Positions 52,299 through 61,888 of a DNA stretch of 64,000 nt are shown one piece after another; within the stretch, counting starts at the first letter, position 1; each line of letters starts with the position of its first letter. Below the pieces are notes generated by a model, which saw only the letters and a program-made list of their open reading frames with translations, was not told where the DNA came from and did no database searches. The DNA comes from Alphaproteobacteria bacterium. Lineage in GTDB: Bacteria; Pseudomonadota; Alphaproteobacteria; Micavibrionales; Micavibrionaceae. The DNA lies in NCBI GenBank assembly GCA_021775915.1, contig JAJFGW010000018.1, forward strand, positions 1 to 64,000, in the 5' to 3' direction. A program made the position numbers and the translations under genes.

Positions 52299-53378
52299 CT
52301 AATCCCCGAGTGAAATACCCAGCGCCTTGGCTGTCTGAACCAATGTACCATCCAAATCCACTTGTTGATAGGCTGCAATTGCATCTTCTATGGCAACGTC
52401 TATGACCTGCCTGTTAGACCAGGCCACCATACGACCAAATTTGCCTTCCTGAATAAGGTCAACCGCCTTCACCCCAAAAGCAGAAGCGAGGAGACGGTCA
52501 TTATATGTTGGGGAGCAACCACGCTGCACATGACCCAAAATAGTCACGCGCGTTTCAAACCCGGTCGCTTCCGCAATTTTTTCACCCAGATAATGACCAA
52601 TCCCGCCATAGCGCTTCTCTCCGCCATGATAACTGACCTGAAACTTTTCTCCAGAAGGCGTTTTCACGGCCTCGGAAACGACAACGAGAGCAAAGTTGCG
52701 CCCTGATTCTTTTATGCTGAGAATTTTCTTCGCTACATTTTCAATCGAATAGTCAGCCTCCGGAATCAAAATCACATCAGCGCCACCGGCTATCCCTGCA
52801 CTTACAGCAATATGGCCTGCATCACGCCCCATAACTTCCAAAATCATGACCCTATCATGGCTGGCTGCCGTCGGCTGCAAGCGATCTAGCGCCTCTGTTG
52901 CCACAGCCACGGCCGTGTCAAAACCTACAGCCGCCTCCGTCATACCAATATCATTATCAATCGTCTTGGGAATGCCGACCAGATTAATGCCGCCCTTTTT
53001 TGCCAGCTTCTTAAGAATCGCAAAACTGCCATCACCGCCAATACCGATCACAGCATCCAGCCCCAAGGCCTTAAAACCATCAACAATTTTTCCTGACATA
53101 TCTTTCGTAGAGCCATCCGGCATAGGAAAAGCAAAGGGGTTGCCCTTATTCGTCGTGCCAAGAATTGTGCCGCCAAGCCTCATGATATTGCCATCAAATT
53201 CATGAGGATCAAGAACCCTGCATTCAGGCGGGTCTTGCAACAACCCGGCTGTACCGTCAATAATGCCGACCGTTTCCCAGTCCAGCAGATGAGCTCTGTG
53301 AACCACTGCCCGTATGGCCGCATTCAGCCCCGCACAATCACCACCGCTCGTTAATATACCAATACGCTTTTTCGCCAT
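52299..53378 (-). CDS. pfkA: 6-phosphofructokinase, mixed-signature (group III-like)
   Basis: 359 residues. The enzyme phosphorylates fructose 6-phosphate. The nucleotide-site motif GIGGDGS has Gly 117 at the position of E. coli Gly104, the ATP form, but GIPKTIDND has Lys 138 where ATP-dependent E. coli PfkA has Gly124, the form seen in PPi-dependent enzymes. Catalytic Asp 141 is present. The Gly-plus-Lys combination is known from group III enzymes, of which some use ATP; donor cannot be set from sequence. FETRVTILGHVQRGCSPTYNDRLLA is the family signature. Confidence 0.9.
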   Translation of the reverse strand: MAKKRIGILTSGGDCAGLNAAIRAVVHRAHLLDWETVGIIDGTAGLLQDPPECRVLDPHEFDGNIMRLGGTILGTTNKGNPFAFPMPDGSTKDMSGKIVDGFKALGLDAVIGIGGDGSFAILKKLAKKGGINLVGIPKTIDNDIGMTEAAVGFDTAVAVATEALDRLQPTAASHDRVMILEVMGRDAGHIAVSAGIAGGADVILIPEADYSIENVAKKILSIKESGRNFALVVVSEAVKTPSGEKFQVSYHGGEKRYGGIGHYLGEKIAEATGFETRVTILGHVQRGCSPTYNDRLLASAFGVKAVDLIQEGKFGRMVAWSNRQVIDVAIEDAIAAYQQVDLDGTLVQTAKALGISLGD

Positions 53379-53491
53379 GACACCCTTCTTGATTATTCTT
53401 TAAGTCCTGCCTGCTGATATACACTGCGCAGAGCCTCTCGAAAAGCATCATTTTTATTGACATAACTCAAAACCTTGTGATACAAACCATT

Positions 53492-54220
53492 ATGGCCAAA
53501 ATAATTGAGACTATAACAACGCAGCGCCAGCATCTGTTTGATGTCTCGCATAACATATGCGAAGCCGTTCCGCTTGAGCTTTTAAAAGATCCCAAAAACC
53601 CTGTAGTCATCAGCGTGCGTGGCACATATGGTGACGGAAAAAAAATCATTCCCGATGCAGCCATAGAAAAGTTATTCGGTGTCCCTGATACCTACAATAC
53701 AGTAGAGAACTTCTCATCCGGGAATATAACATTCGAAGGAAAGAAATTTTATGATGAGTACTGGACCGGAGAATATAAGGGAACAAAACTACAAATTACT
53801 TTTATGAATGTCGCCTTGGGATTTGCTTGCAAGCACCACAAAGCTATAAGCGAAGAAAGACCGGACACTTGTGATTATAATCATAAACGCGCTCTTAATT
53901 TTATCCCACTCCGCGAATATGGCGGGGTTTCTTTTATTCATAACTGTGAAAGTTTGGCCAAGAATGAGGCATGGGTAGATATATGGATAGAAAAGAAATA
54001 TGGAAGAGATGTCGGATTAGATCAGCACCATCCCGAAAAAGATGCTCATGCAGCAAATATCTTTGAAAACCTCACGCAAGCAGCAGCCAATGACAACGGC
54101 CGTGACTGGACTCGCTATCTCCGCATCAATGTCCGGCGGCCCGAACTTCTGGATTCTCCTACCTTTATGACAGCAATACAAAAGCTTAAACAGCCGGATT
54201 TCATATTTAAACCGCGCTAA
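53492..54220 (+). CDS. Uncharacterised protein with a weak P-loop-like motif
   Basis: About 242 residues from the ATG at 53492; an in-frame GTG at 53477 is the alternative. The segment VVISVRGTYGDGKKIIPDAA near residues 43-62 resembles a Walker A loop (GxxxxGK) but has Lys where Ser or Thr is expected. Later stretches (IFEGKKFYDEYW-like, QITFMNVALGFACKHHK, NFIPLREYGGVSFIHNCE) match no family I know. Soluble, no signal peptide. Divergent from pfkA, 113 bp apart. Confidence 0.55.
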   Translation: MAKIIETITTQRQHLFDVSHNICEAVPLELLKDPKNPVVISVRGTYGDGKKIIPDAAIEKLFGVPDTYNTVENFSSGNITFEGKKFYDEYWTGEYKGTKLQITFMNVALGFACKHHKAISEERPDTCDYNHKRALNFIPLREYGGVSFIHNCESLAKNEAWVDIWIEKKYGRDVGLDQHHPEKDAHAANIFENLTQAAANDNGRDWTRYLRINVRRPELLDSPTFMTAIQKLKQPDFIFKPR

Positions 54221-54297
54221 CAATTCCTTCTTATCAAACAAAGGATTATCTGATAGTATTCAGCACTCGGGGAAGGCACTTTAGGGTTTATCTACAA

Positions 54298-54501
54298 ATG
54301 GAAGATGAAGAAGAGTTACTGGAAGAGCGGCTCTACGAACTAGAGACCGAGCATAAAGATTTAGATGATGTCATCGACAAGCTCGTCGGCACACCGCCTG
54401 TCGACTTCCTGCAGGTACAACGACTGAAAAAACGTAAATTACAGCTCAAGGACGAAATCGGGCGCATAAAAAGCATGTTGCTGCCGGATATCATTGCATA
54501 G
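54298..54501 (+). CDS. DUF465 / YdcH-family small coiled-coil protein
   Basis: 67 residues, all helix with a charged heptad pattern: [23 protein letters not shown], a short [12 protein letters not shown] turn, then [20 protein letters not shown]. Length and pattern fit DUF465 (PF04325). Function is unknown in the family. It is 2 bp upstream of purE and likely in its operon. Confidence 0.85.
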   Translation: MEDEEELLEERLYELETEHKDLDDVIDKLVGTPPVDFLQVQRLKKRKLQLKDEIGRIKSMLLPDIIA

Positions 54502-54503
54502 CC

Positions 54504-54992
54504 ATGACTGAAAAAAATCCCCTTATTGGCATCATCATGGGTTCCCAATCAGACTGGGAAACAATGAAGAACGCCGCCTATATTCTTGAAGAGCTCGGTA
54601 TTCCATACGAAACCAAAATCGTTTCGGCGCACCGCACACCTGACCGCATGAACAATTACGCCAAGACAGCCAAAGAGCGCGGCCTTAAGGTTATTATTGC
54701 CGGCGCAGGTGGCGCGGCACACTTGCCGGGTATGGTTGCGGCCATGACCACGCTCCCTGTCCTTGGCGTCCCCGTAGAAAGCAAAGCGTTAAGCGGACTG
54801 GACAGCCTTCTCTCTATTGTACAAATGCCGGGCGGTATTCCCGTCGGCACGCTGGCTATCGGTGCGCCCGGCGCAAAGAATGCTGCCCTGCTCGCTGCCG
54901 CGATCCTTGGAACAAATGATGATGCGGTAGCGCAAAAGCTTGAAAATCACCGGCAAGCGCAAACCGACAGCGTTGCCGAACATCCGGAGTAA
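54504..54992 (+). CDS. purE: N5-carboxyaminoimidazole ribonucleotide mutase
   Basis: 162 residues. PurE converts N5-CAIR to CAIR in purine synthesis. Class I motifs: [68 protein letters not shown] and the [17 protein letters not shown] loop. It precedes purK by 8 bp, the normal pair. Confidence 0.97.
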   Translation: MTEKNPLIGIIMGSQSDWETMKNAAYILEELGIPYETKIVSAHRTPDRMNNYAKTAKERGLKVIIAGAGGAAHLPGMVAAMTTLPVLGVPVESKALSGLDSLLSIVQMPGGIPVGTLAIGAPGAKNAALLAAAILGTNDDAVAQKLENHRQAQTDSVAEHPE

Positions 54993-55000
54993 CGCTCGGA

Positions 55001-56092
55001 ATGGAACTCGAATCAAAAATACTTGGCATTCTCGGCGGCGGACAATTAGGCCGCATGAGCGCTATGGCAGCGGCGCGCCTTGGTATTAAGACCCACATCT
55101 ATTGTCCGGAAGAAAGCTGCCCTGCCAGTCAGGTCGCAGCCAAAACTTTTACCGGTGCCTATGAAGACAAGCGTAAATTAAAGGCCTTTGCCGATTCCGT
55201 AGACGTTATTTCCTATGAATTTGAGAATATTCCGCTGGAAACGGTTCATTACTTGCAGCAAAGCAAGCCCGTCTACCCCGATGACCGCCTGCTGGAAGTG
55301 GCGCAGGACAGAGGGAAGGAGAAAAAATTCCTCAATGATATCGGCATTCCAACGGTGCAATGGGCCGTTGTGAACAGCGCCAAAGAGCTGCAGAACCGGG
55401 TTAACGATATAGGTCGTAGCGAATACATACTAAAAACGACCCGTTTCGGATATGACGGGAAAGGCCAGGCTTCCTTTAGGACTGGAGAAGATTCAAAGGC
55501 TAAGTGGAAACAGCTTAACTCCAAAGAGATCATTGTCGAAGAAAAGGCTGATTTTGCTTGTGAAATCTCGGTTATCATTGCCCGTGACAAACTAGCCCAG
55601 ACCGCCATCTATGGCCCCGTCCTGAATGAACACCATAATCACATCCTTGCCAAAAGTACGATCCCCGCCCCTATTCCCGACCACACGGCAGCGGAAGCCC
55701 GCAAACTCACCGAACATCTGGCTGATGCAGTTGACCTGATCGGCGTTCTGACGCTGGAAATGTTTGTGACAAAGGACGGGCGCCTTCTTGCCAACGAAAT
55801 TGCGCCGCGCACTCATAATTCAGGGCACTGGACGATTGATGCCTGCACTGTGTCCCAGTTTGAACAGCATGTGCGCGCCGTTTGCGATATGCCCATTGCA
55901 CCGCCGGGCCGCCATTCAGACGCCGTCATGACTAATTTGATCGGCAAAGACGCGAAAAAACTGGCACCGTGGCTGGAAATGCCCCGTGCCTGCCTGCATC
56001 TTTACGGTAAAGACGAAATCCGTGAAGGACGCAAGATGGGGCATGCTACAGTTTTAACTCCTATGACCGAAACTCTATCCTTAACAAAATAA
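55001..56092 (+). CDS. purK: N5-carboxyaminoimidazole ribonucleotide synthase
   Basis: 363 residues of the ATP-grasp family. PurK makes N5-CAIR from AIR, ATP and bicarbonate. Motifs: ILGGGQLGRMSAMAAARLG at the N-terminus, ISYEFENIPLETV, the ATP-binding TTRFGYDGKGQ, and EIAPRTHNSGHWTIDAC with HLYGKDEIREGRKMGHATVL at the C-terminus. Follows purE. Confidence 0.96.
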   Translation: MELESKILGILGGGQLGRMSAMAAARLGIKTHIYCPEESCPASQVAAKTFTGAYEDKRKLKAFADSVDVISYEFENIPLETVHYLQQSKPVYPDDRLLEVAQDRGKEKKFLNDIGIPTVQWAVVNSAKELQNRVNDIGRSEYILKTTRFGYDGKGQASFRTGEDSKAKWKQLNSKEIIVEEKADFACEISVIIARDKLAQTAIYGPVLNEHHNHILAKSTIPAPIPDHTAAEARKLTEHLADAVDLIGVLTLEMFVTKDGRLLANEIAPRTHNSGHWTIDACTVSQFEQHVRAVCDMPIAPPGRHSDAVMTNLIGKDAKKLAPWLEMPRACLHLYGKDEIREGRKMGHATVLTPMTETLSLTK

Positions 56093-56161
56093 AAAATGCC
56101 TCTTGCCGCCCGCGCCCGTGTAGTTTTAACTAGACACCTATATATTTAGGAAAGACTCAAA

Positions 56162-57580
56162 ATGACCACGGCCACACAAAAACAAACTGAAAATACCCGC
56201 ACCGAATCCGATTCCGTTGGAAACATTGAAGTTCCAGCCAGTCGTTACTGGGGCGCACAAACGCAGCGTAGCCTGCAGAACTTTGAAATCGGTATTGAGA
56301 AAATGCCCACGGCACTTGTCCGCGCTCTTGGCATTCAGAAAAAATCAGCTGCCCTGACCAATATGGATCTCGGTATTCTGGATAAAAAACAGGGCGATGC
56401 CATTATCAAGGCAGCCGGTGAAATTATTGACGGCACGCTAGCAGAAGAATTCCCCCTTGCCGTCTGGCAAACCGGTTCGGGGACTCAAAGCAACATGAAT
56501 GCAAACGAGGTCATCGCCAACCGCGCGATTGAAATCCTTGGCGGGGAGCGTGGCTCCAAAGACCCCGTACATCCCAATGATCACGTCAATATGAGTCAAT
56601 CCTCCAACGACACCTTTCCTACTGCCATGCATATCGCCGCCGCAGAGCAGGTTCATCACGACCTCATTCCGGCCCTTGAAGACCTCTATGCCGGGCTAAA
56701 TAACAAAGCAAATGAATTTAAAGATATCGTCAAAATTGGCCGCACACATATGCAAGACGCCACACCTATAACGCTGGGGCAGGAATTTTCCGGCTATGCG
56801 CAACAGGTGCAAAACGGGGTCACGCGCCTCAAAACTGCTCTCCCCCATATTATGGAGCTGGCACAAGGCGGCACAGCCGTAGGCACAGGCATTAATTGCA
56901 AAACCGGGTTTGCCGAAGAATTTGCCTCCCATGTTAGCGACATCACCGGACTTCCGTTTAAAACAGCACCGAACAAATTCGAAGCTCTGGCTGCGCATGA
57001 CGCGATGGTGGAGCTGTCCGGCGCGATGAATACAATCGCCGCCAGCCTGATGAAGATCGCCAATGATGTCCGGTTAATTGCCTCCGGCCCGCGCAGCGGT
57101 ATTGGCGAGATTATGCTACCCGCAAATGAGCCCGGCTCCTCTATTATGCCCGGCAAAGTCAACCCGACGCAGTGCGAAGCCCTGACGATGGTCTGCGCGC
57201 AAATCATGGGCAACCATGTGACCGTGACCGTGGCGGGTAGTAACGGCCACTTTGAGCTTAACGTCTTCAAACCCGTCATCATTTATAACGTCTTGCAATC
57301 AATCCGCCTGCTGGCCGATAGCGCCAACAGCTTCGCCGATAAATGTGTGGCAGGTATTGAGCCCAATAAAGAGCGCATCGACAAGCTGCTGCATGAAAGC
57401 CTGATGCTAGTCACGGCGTTAAACCCGCATATCGGCTATGATAACGCCGCCAAAATTGCCAAAAAAGCGCACAATGAAGGCACGACCCTCAAAGAGGCGG
57501 GCATTGCACTTGACCTTCTGACCGAAGAGCAATTTGCTGAATGGATTAATCCGGCAGCGATGACGCGCCCCTCTGACTAA
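56162..57580 (+). CDS. fumC: Class II fumarate hydratase
   Basis: 472 residues. FumC is the iron-free fumarase of the TCA cycle. Signatures: [68 protein letters not shown], and [20 protein letters not shown] with the catalytic serine loop. AGGAAAG lies before the ATG. The next gene starts on the last base of its stop codon. Confidence 0.97.
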   Translation: MTTATQKQTENTRTESDSVGNIEVPASRYWGAQTQRSLQNFEIGIEKMPTALVRALGIQKKSAALTNMDLGILDKKQGDAIIKAAGEIIDGTLAEEFPLAVWQTGSGTQSNMNANEVIANRAIEILGGERGSKDPVHPNDHVNMSQSSNDTFPTAMHIAAAEQVHHDLIPALEDLYAGLNNKANEFKDIVKIGRTHMQDATPITLGQEFSGYAQQVQNGVTRLKTALPHIMELAQGGTAVGTGINCKTGFAEEFASHVSDITGLPFKTAPNKFEALAAHDAMVELSGAMNTIAASLMKIANDVRLIASGPRSGIGEIMLPANEPGSSIMPGKVNPTQCEALTMVCAQIMGNHVTVTVAGSNGHFELNVFKPVIIYNVLQSIRLLADSANSFADKCVAGIEPNKERIDKLLHESLMLVTALNPHIGYDNAAKIAKKAHNEGTTLKEAGIALDLLTEEQFAEWINPAAMTRPSD

Positions 57581-57810
57581 TGAAAAAACGCTCCGTTAAA
57601 ATTAAAGGCCACGCCACCAGTGTTTCACTGGAAGAAGAATTCTGGGATGCTCTGAAAAAACTGGCGAAGGAGAAAAGCTGCTCTCTTAGCGGTCTAATTT
57701 CTGAAATCGACCATAACCGCTCCCGCCAAAATCTTTCCAGTGCCCTGCGGATTTACGTTTTAGCGGCACTAGAAAAAAAACTCACTGCCCCCCAAAAAGA
57801 CCATCGATAA
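57580..57810 (+). CDS. Ribbon-helix-helix domain protein
   Basis: 76 residues starting on the A of the fumC stop (TAATG overlap). The pattern KKRSVKIKGHATSVSLEEEFWDALKKLAKEKSCSLSGLISEID is the ribbon-helix-helix (RHH_4-type) fold: a basic strand then two helices. RLNLSSALRIYVLAALE-type C-terminus fits as well. Probably a small DNA-binding regulator or partner; the target is unknown. Its 3' end overlaps the convergent AsmA gene by 29 bp. A coupled fumC-RHH pair is common in alphaproteobacteria. Confidence 0.88.
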   Translation: MKKRSVKIKGHATSVSLEEEFWDALKKLAKEKSCSLSGLISEIDHNRSRQNLSSALRIYVLAALEKKLTAPQKDHR

Positions 57811-60800
57811 CACCGAAGATAGCATCCTCGGGCGTAATTTCCTTTTGCTGCGGCTTTTGTTGTTGCGGTTGTTTCTGCTGCTGCGCTTCAGGCTGAAGAA
57901 TTACTTCCGGCGCAGGTTGTTGTGGCTGTTTTGTGGGAGGAAGACCGAGAAGATTTTGCAACGCCCCTGAATCATCAATCTTATCCAGTAGCGGACTTAA
58001 AACAGCGCCCTCTATTTGCTTTTGGAAATATTGCTGCATGGCGTTCTCGCCAAATGTCTGCGCCGGTTTATCAATAGGGCCCTTAAATGACGCACGCAGC
58101 GGCGGCGCATCCACCGGATCCTTGAGCTGTACCGTACTTTCCAGGTCGACACTCCAGAGCGGCAAACTAACATTACCCCGCGTCACAACAGAAGCATCCG
58201 GCCCATCCATATCCAGCTTCTCAAACTTAATGACCCCCTCGGTAATCGTATAAGCACTGTCCAACGTATCAAATTTTGTATAACCGCCCCCCATGGACGC
58301 ATCCATCAGGCGCGTAAAGTTCTCGGTAAAGCTGCTGGACGGGTCAGCCAATGCGCGAGACAAACGCGCGAGATCAAACCCCTCAAACACAATGTCTTTA
58401 CCATTGGCCGTGCCTTTACCGTTCAAATCAAAGATCAGTGCCGCCGGGCTGAGCCCTGCGCTCTGCACCTTGGTTTCCAGAGACACGGCGCCCTTGGCCT
58501 TTACGAGCTGAGAGCCGCTAAATGATTTTACAAATTGCGCAAGATCAACCTCCTGCACCAGCAGATCACCAGCAAAAGAGAGCGGCTGGCGCGGCTGAGC
58601 CGACGACTTCAAACTACCCGTCATCGCCACATGACCACCATAAAGCCCGCCATCGAGCTGTTTAATATCAAGATTGCCGTCTTTAAGGTCAAGATTTACA
58701 CCGGCATTTGTAAAGTTCCAGTTACCGTAAGAAATCGTATTTGCCGTCGCCTTTAAGGCAATGTCGGCCACGTGCATGATTTCCGTATTGATAGCATCGC
58801 GCGACCACCTGACATCCTGCGTCTTACGCAAAGGCTGCGACCGTACAGAGCCGCCACCGCCACGACTTGTTCTAATTCCCAGCAAATCATCAATCGGCAA
58901 ATCTGTTAACTTTAGCGCCGCCGTGATCGCGGGTTTTTGCCCCGACACATCGGCAACGATATCACCTGTAATCCTGGCAGGCCCTATGGTCGCCTGTAAT
59001 TGCGTGAAGCTGTACACATCCTCCTTACGGCTCATACTGGCAAATATGTCCAAATTCTTCTTAATCGCCACACCGCTATTAAAAGACGGATTATATATCC
59101 GCGCCAGCTCTACATAGTTGGGGTGCTTAAGCCGCAACGTCAGGTCACTGACCTTCGCCGCACTCAGCGCATCAGCAATTTCCCCGGCAGCCTCCATGCT
59201 CGCGCGCATGGCCTTAAGGTTTGTTGTAAATGCCAAATTTTCAGGAGCGCCCTTAATTTCTGCCAAAAGCTCGGCGCGGCCAATCTTTCCGGGTAGCCGC
59301 TCCGTAGCAATTCCAAAGGACTCCAGCATCTGCACCAGATCCAGAATATTAGCCTGCAATGAAAAATCTATACCCTGCAAAGCACTAAGGTCCTTGACCC
59401 CACCCGCGACAACAAATGTATCACCGGCATTGCTTGTCAGTGAAAGCGTATCAAACAGTAATTGTGATTTAAGAAACTCTCCTTTGGTCGCAAATCTCGT
59501 GTAGTCCCGGCCTTTCAAGTGCACACTTTGTATATCGGCGAGAAACTCCATATCAAAAGGCAAGGCTATATTTTTTACAATCGCCGCAACATCAGGTTTT
59601 TGACCCTCCTTTGCCGCGTCAGAACCAGAATGACCTTTGATCTTTTTCATCCATTTATCTACATCCAGACCAAAGTTACTTACGGTTAAATTCAAGAGAT
59701 CACGCTGCCCTCCAGTGCCTAACGTGTATTTCCCCTTGGCATTCATCCGCGTTTCCGCCAGCTTTACAAATGAATCATTAATCTCAACCACACGCGGCTT
59801 GACACTAAAACGCGCCTCAGAAGTCAGCGCTTCCGAAAGTAAATTTTTTGTATTTTGCGATAACGGACCTTTTAAGAGAGCTTCAGATAAGACCAAAGGC
59901 TCTCCGCTTATCAAATTTGTTTCTATCACCATTTCCGGATCTGAAAATGTAACAGAGCCATCCTGTGCTGACTTTGACTGGGAAGCAAAACTGAGGCTGC
60001 TATTAACATCCAGGGCCGTCTTGCCCGGTGCCTTCAAATTAACCTGCGCCGTCCAACCTGTTTTTTTTCTCTCCAGACTAAAAGCAACATCCTTGAAACT
60101 TGTGCCGCCAAACTGCACCTCAGCAGATTTGATATTAACAGCACCGGTCATATCCTTCGGAATAGTAACGCTTTCAGGCAAAAACCCTTTAAGCCCTCCA
60201 TCCTGCTTTTCTGCGGCAGGGAGCAACTTTTCCAGTGCGTAAGGCTTTGTCACTTCAAGGTTAATATCAGCATCCAGCGGGCCTTTAGCATCCTTCTTAA
60301 AGTTTTTAAGAACGACATAACCCGCACTCTCGACCCCGGCAAAACCAAGCTTTAAATTTCTGTAGGCAAGCTCGTTCCCCATCAATGTCAGAATACCTTT
60401 AGATGAAAGCTGCTTTTTTAGATAAGCAGGGGCTTTCGTAGCGAAGGCTTCCAGAAAGGCCGCCATATCCTGTGCCTTAATCCCGGTCTCGCCCTGCAAT
60501 TCAAGCTGCTCCTTAACAGCAACAACGCCGGCATAACTTATTGATGCTCCTAAATCAGGAAAAGCGAGGTCAAGCTGAACCGCTATAGACTCAGCCAGAT
60601 TATCCAGCCTCCCCGAATTTAGCTTCAGCTCTGTTTTGTGATCATCATAAGCGAGCACACCGCTTAGGCTATAAGGACCATAAAGACTATCCCCCTGCAG
60701 GGTCATATTAATGTCAGCAAGCGCTACTTTGCGGCCTGACCTGAAATCCGTAAAAGAAAAACTGCCGTCTTTAATCGTTATTTCATTCAAGGCAACGGCA

Positions 60801-61246
60801 TTACCAAGGCCAGAAAACGCCCCGGAGCTATCCTGCTTCTTCCCGGTTTTATGCTTTAATATTGGCGTCATCCAGGACTGCGCGCCATTGGCACCAATGG
60901 CAATCTGAAACACAGGCTTTTCCAGCACAAGCTTGCTAACAACAACATCGCCGCTAAATAACGGGAAAAGAGCGAGTTGTACGGACGCTTTATCAAGCAC
61001 CAGCAAGTTATAAGACCCGGACGTTGTCGGCGTGGCAACGCTCAGCTTGCCTATAGAAACATGCGGGTAAGGCAAAACAGCCAGATCCAGTGCCCCTTCA
61101 ATGCTGTACTCATGCCCCGTCGCTTCATGAAGCTGCGCTAAAATCTGCGGCTTATATTTATTCCAGTCAACAAAACCCGGCGCAACGAATAGCGCGCCAA
61201 ACAGAAGAACAGCCAAAACACTGAATATAATGATAAAACGTTTCAC
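57782..61246 (-). CDS. AsmA-family protein (very large)
   Basis: 1154 residues. An N-terminal membrane anchor (FIIIFSVLAVLLFGALFVAPGFV) is followed by the AsmA domain start DWNKYKPQILAQLHEATGHEYSIEGALDLAVLPYPHVSIGKLSV. Long strand-rich repeats fill the middle. The C-terminal AsmA_2 region has AALIFDLNGKGTANGKDIVFEGFDLARLSRAL, and a Gln/Pro-rich tail ends in IFGVIDGLFGGQ. AsmA-like proteins are thought to form periplasmic bridges for phospholipid transport to the outer membrane. Convergent with the RHH gene. Confidence 0.93.
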   Translation of the reverse strand: MKRFIIIFSVLAVLLFGALFVAPGFVDWNKYKPQILAQLHEATGHEYSIEGALDLAVLPYPHVSIGKLSVATPTTSGSYNLLVLDKASVQLALFPLFSGDVVVSKLVLEKPVFQIAIGANGAQSWMTPILKHKTGKKQDSSGAFSGLGNAVALNEITIKDGSFSFTDFRSGRKVALADINMTLQGDSLYGPYSLSGVLAYDDHKTELKLNSGRLDNLAESIAVQLDLAFPDLGASISYAGVVAVKEQLELQGETGIKAQDMAAFLEAFATKAPAYLKKQLSSKGILTLMGNELAYRNLKLGFAGVESAGYVVLKNFKKDAKGPLDADINLEVTKPYALEKLLPAAEKQDGGLKGFLPESVTIPKDMTGAVNIKSAEVQFGGTSFKDVAFSLERKKTGWTAQVNLKAPGKTALDVNSSLSFASQSKSAQDGSVTFSDPEMVIETNLISGEPLVLSEALLKGPLSQNTKNLLSEALTSEARFSVKPRVVEINDSFVKLAETRMNAKGKYTLGTGGQRDLLNLTVSNFGLDVDKWMKKIKGHSGSDAAKEGQKPDVAAIVKNIALPFDMEFLADIQSVHLKGRDYTRFATKGEFLKSQLLFDTLSLTSNAGDTFVVAGGVKDLSALQGIDFSLQANILDLVQMLESFGIATERLPGKIGRAELLAEIKGAPENLAFTTNLKAMRASMEAAGEIADALSAAKVSDLTLRLKHPNYVELARIYNPSFNSGVAIKKNLDIFASMSRKEDVYSFTQLQATIGPARITGDIVADVSGQKPAITAALKLTDLPIDDLLGIRTSRGGGGSVRSQPLRKTQDVRWSRDAINTEIMHVADIALKATANTISYGNWNFTNAGVNLDLKDGNLDIKQLDGGLYGGHVAMTGSLKSSAQPRQPLSFAGDLLVQEVDLAQFVKSFSGSQLVKAKGAVSLETKVQSAGLSPAALIFDLNGKGTANGKDIVFEGFDLARLSRALADPSSSFTENFTRLMDASMGGGYTKFDTLDSAYTITEGVIKFEKLDMDGPDASVVTRGNVSLPLWSVDLESTVQLKDPVDAPPLRASFKGPIDKPAQTFGENAMQQYFQKQIEGAVLSPLLDKIDDSGALQNLLGLPPTKQPQQPAPEVILQPEAQQQKQPQQQKPQQKEITPEDAIFGVIDGLFGGQ

Positions 61247-61336
61247 AAATCACTCTTTCGCAGCCATAAAATACACATCCCCCAATATATACAGAAATGG
61301 GGCTACAATTAAAGGGATCAAGAGAGAAGGATTCAA

Positions 61337-61882
61337 TTAAAGCCCGTAAAGCTTTTTAAAATCTTCAACCGACTTTGTAAAAGCCTCCAGCCTTGGGTAA
61401 ACGGCGCGCTCCAGAGTGGTTTTTTGTTTCCCCTCCAAGCCTGCATGCACATTTTCATAGACAGTATTTGTTACCCCTATCAGGTCATCCAGGCTTTCTT
61501 TCTTGCCCATAACAGTATTATTAGATTCCTTAACCCGCTTCATAAGCATCGGCAGAATAGCCCGAATTGTCGGGTCGCTCTTTTTAAGCTTCTCGGCCAT
61601 CACCTCTCTGGAAATAACAATCAAATTACAATCCGTCAAAGCCTCGACAGTTGCGCTACGCGGCTCATCACTCATAAGAGCCATATCACCGAAAATCTGC
61701 CCGGCTTCCAGCGTCGCAAGCTCCATTATCTTACCTGCATTTTCAGCATAGACCCTGAGTTTTCCTGATTGCACCAGATAAGCAAGATTACCCTTCTCGC
61801 CCTGCTCTACAACAACAGAGCCTTTCGCAGCAAAGTGCCTGTGATGAATTGCCGTATCGTGATTGCTTTTTTTATCTGTCAT
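61337..61882 (-). CDS. Cyclic-nucleotide-binding-domain protein without HTH
   Basis: 181 residues. A CNB domain runs over about residues 15-120: VVVEQGEKGNLAYLVQSGKLRVYAENAGKIMELATLEAGQIFGDMALMSDEPRSATVEALTDCNLIVI. The phosphate-binding cassette reads FGDMALMSDEPRSATV, with the Arg in PRSAT kept and Asp in place of the usual Glu. The C-terminal part is helical and has no winged helix, so it is not a CRP-type regulator. It follows phaB by 6 bp in the pha operon. Ligand unknown. Confidence 0.85.
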   Translation of the reverse strand: MTDKKSNHDTAIHHRHFAAKGSVVVEQGEKGNLAYLVQSGKLRVYAENAGKIMELATLEAGQIFGDMALMSDEPRSATVEALTDCNLIVISREVMAEKLKKSDPTIRAILPMLMKRVKESNNTVMGKKESLDDLIGVTNTVYENVHAGLEGKQKTTLERAVYPRLEAFTKSVEDFKKLYGL

Positions 61883-61888
61883 ACAGCA

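Noticed and set aside
59637-60242. 201-codon plus-strand open frame
   Set aside because: It lies opposite the AsmA-like gene, has shadow-like composition (Ser/Leu/Phe-rich) and no start signals.
61279-61303. Hairpin CCCCA / TGGGG upstream of the AsmA gene as terminator
   Set aside because: Only 5 bp of stem with a 13-base AT-rich loop and no T-tract on either strand.
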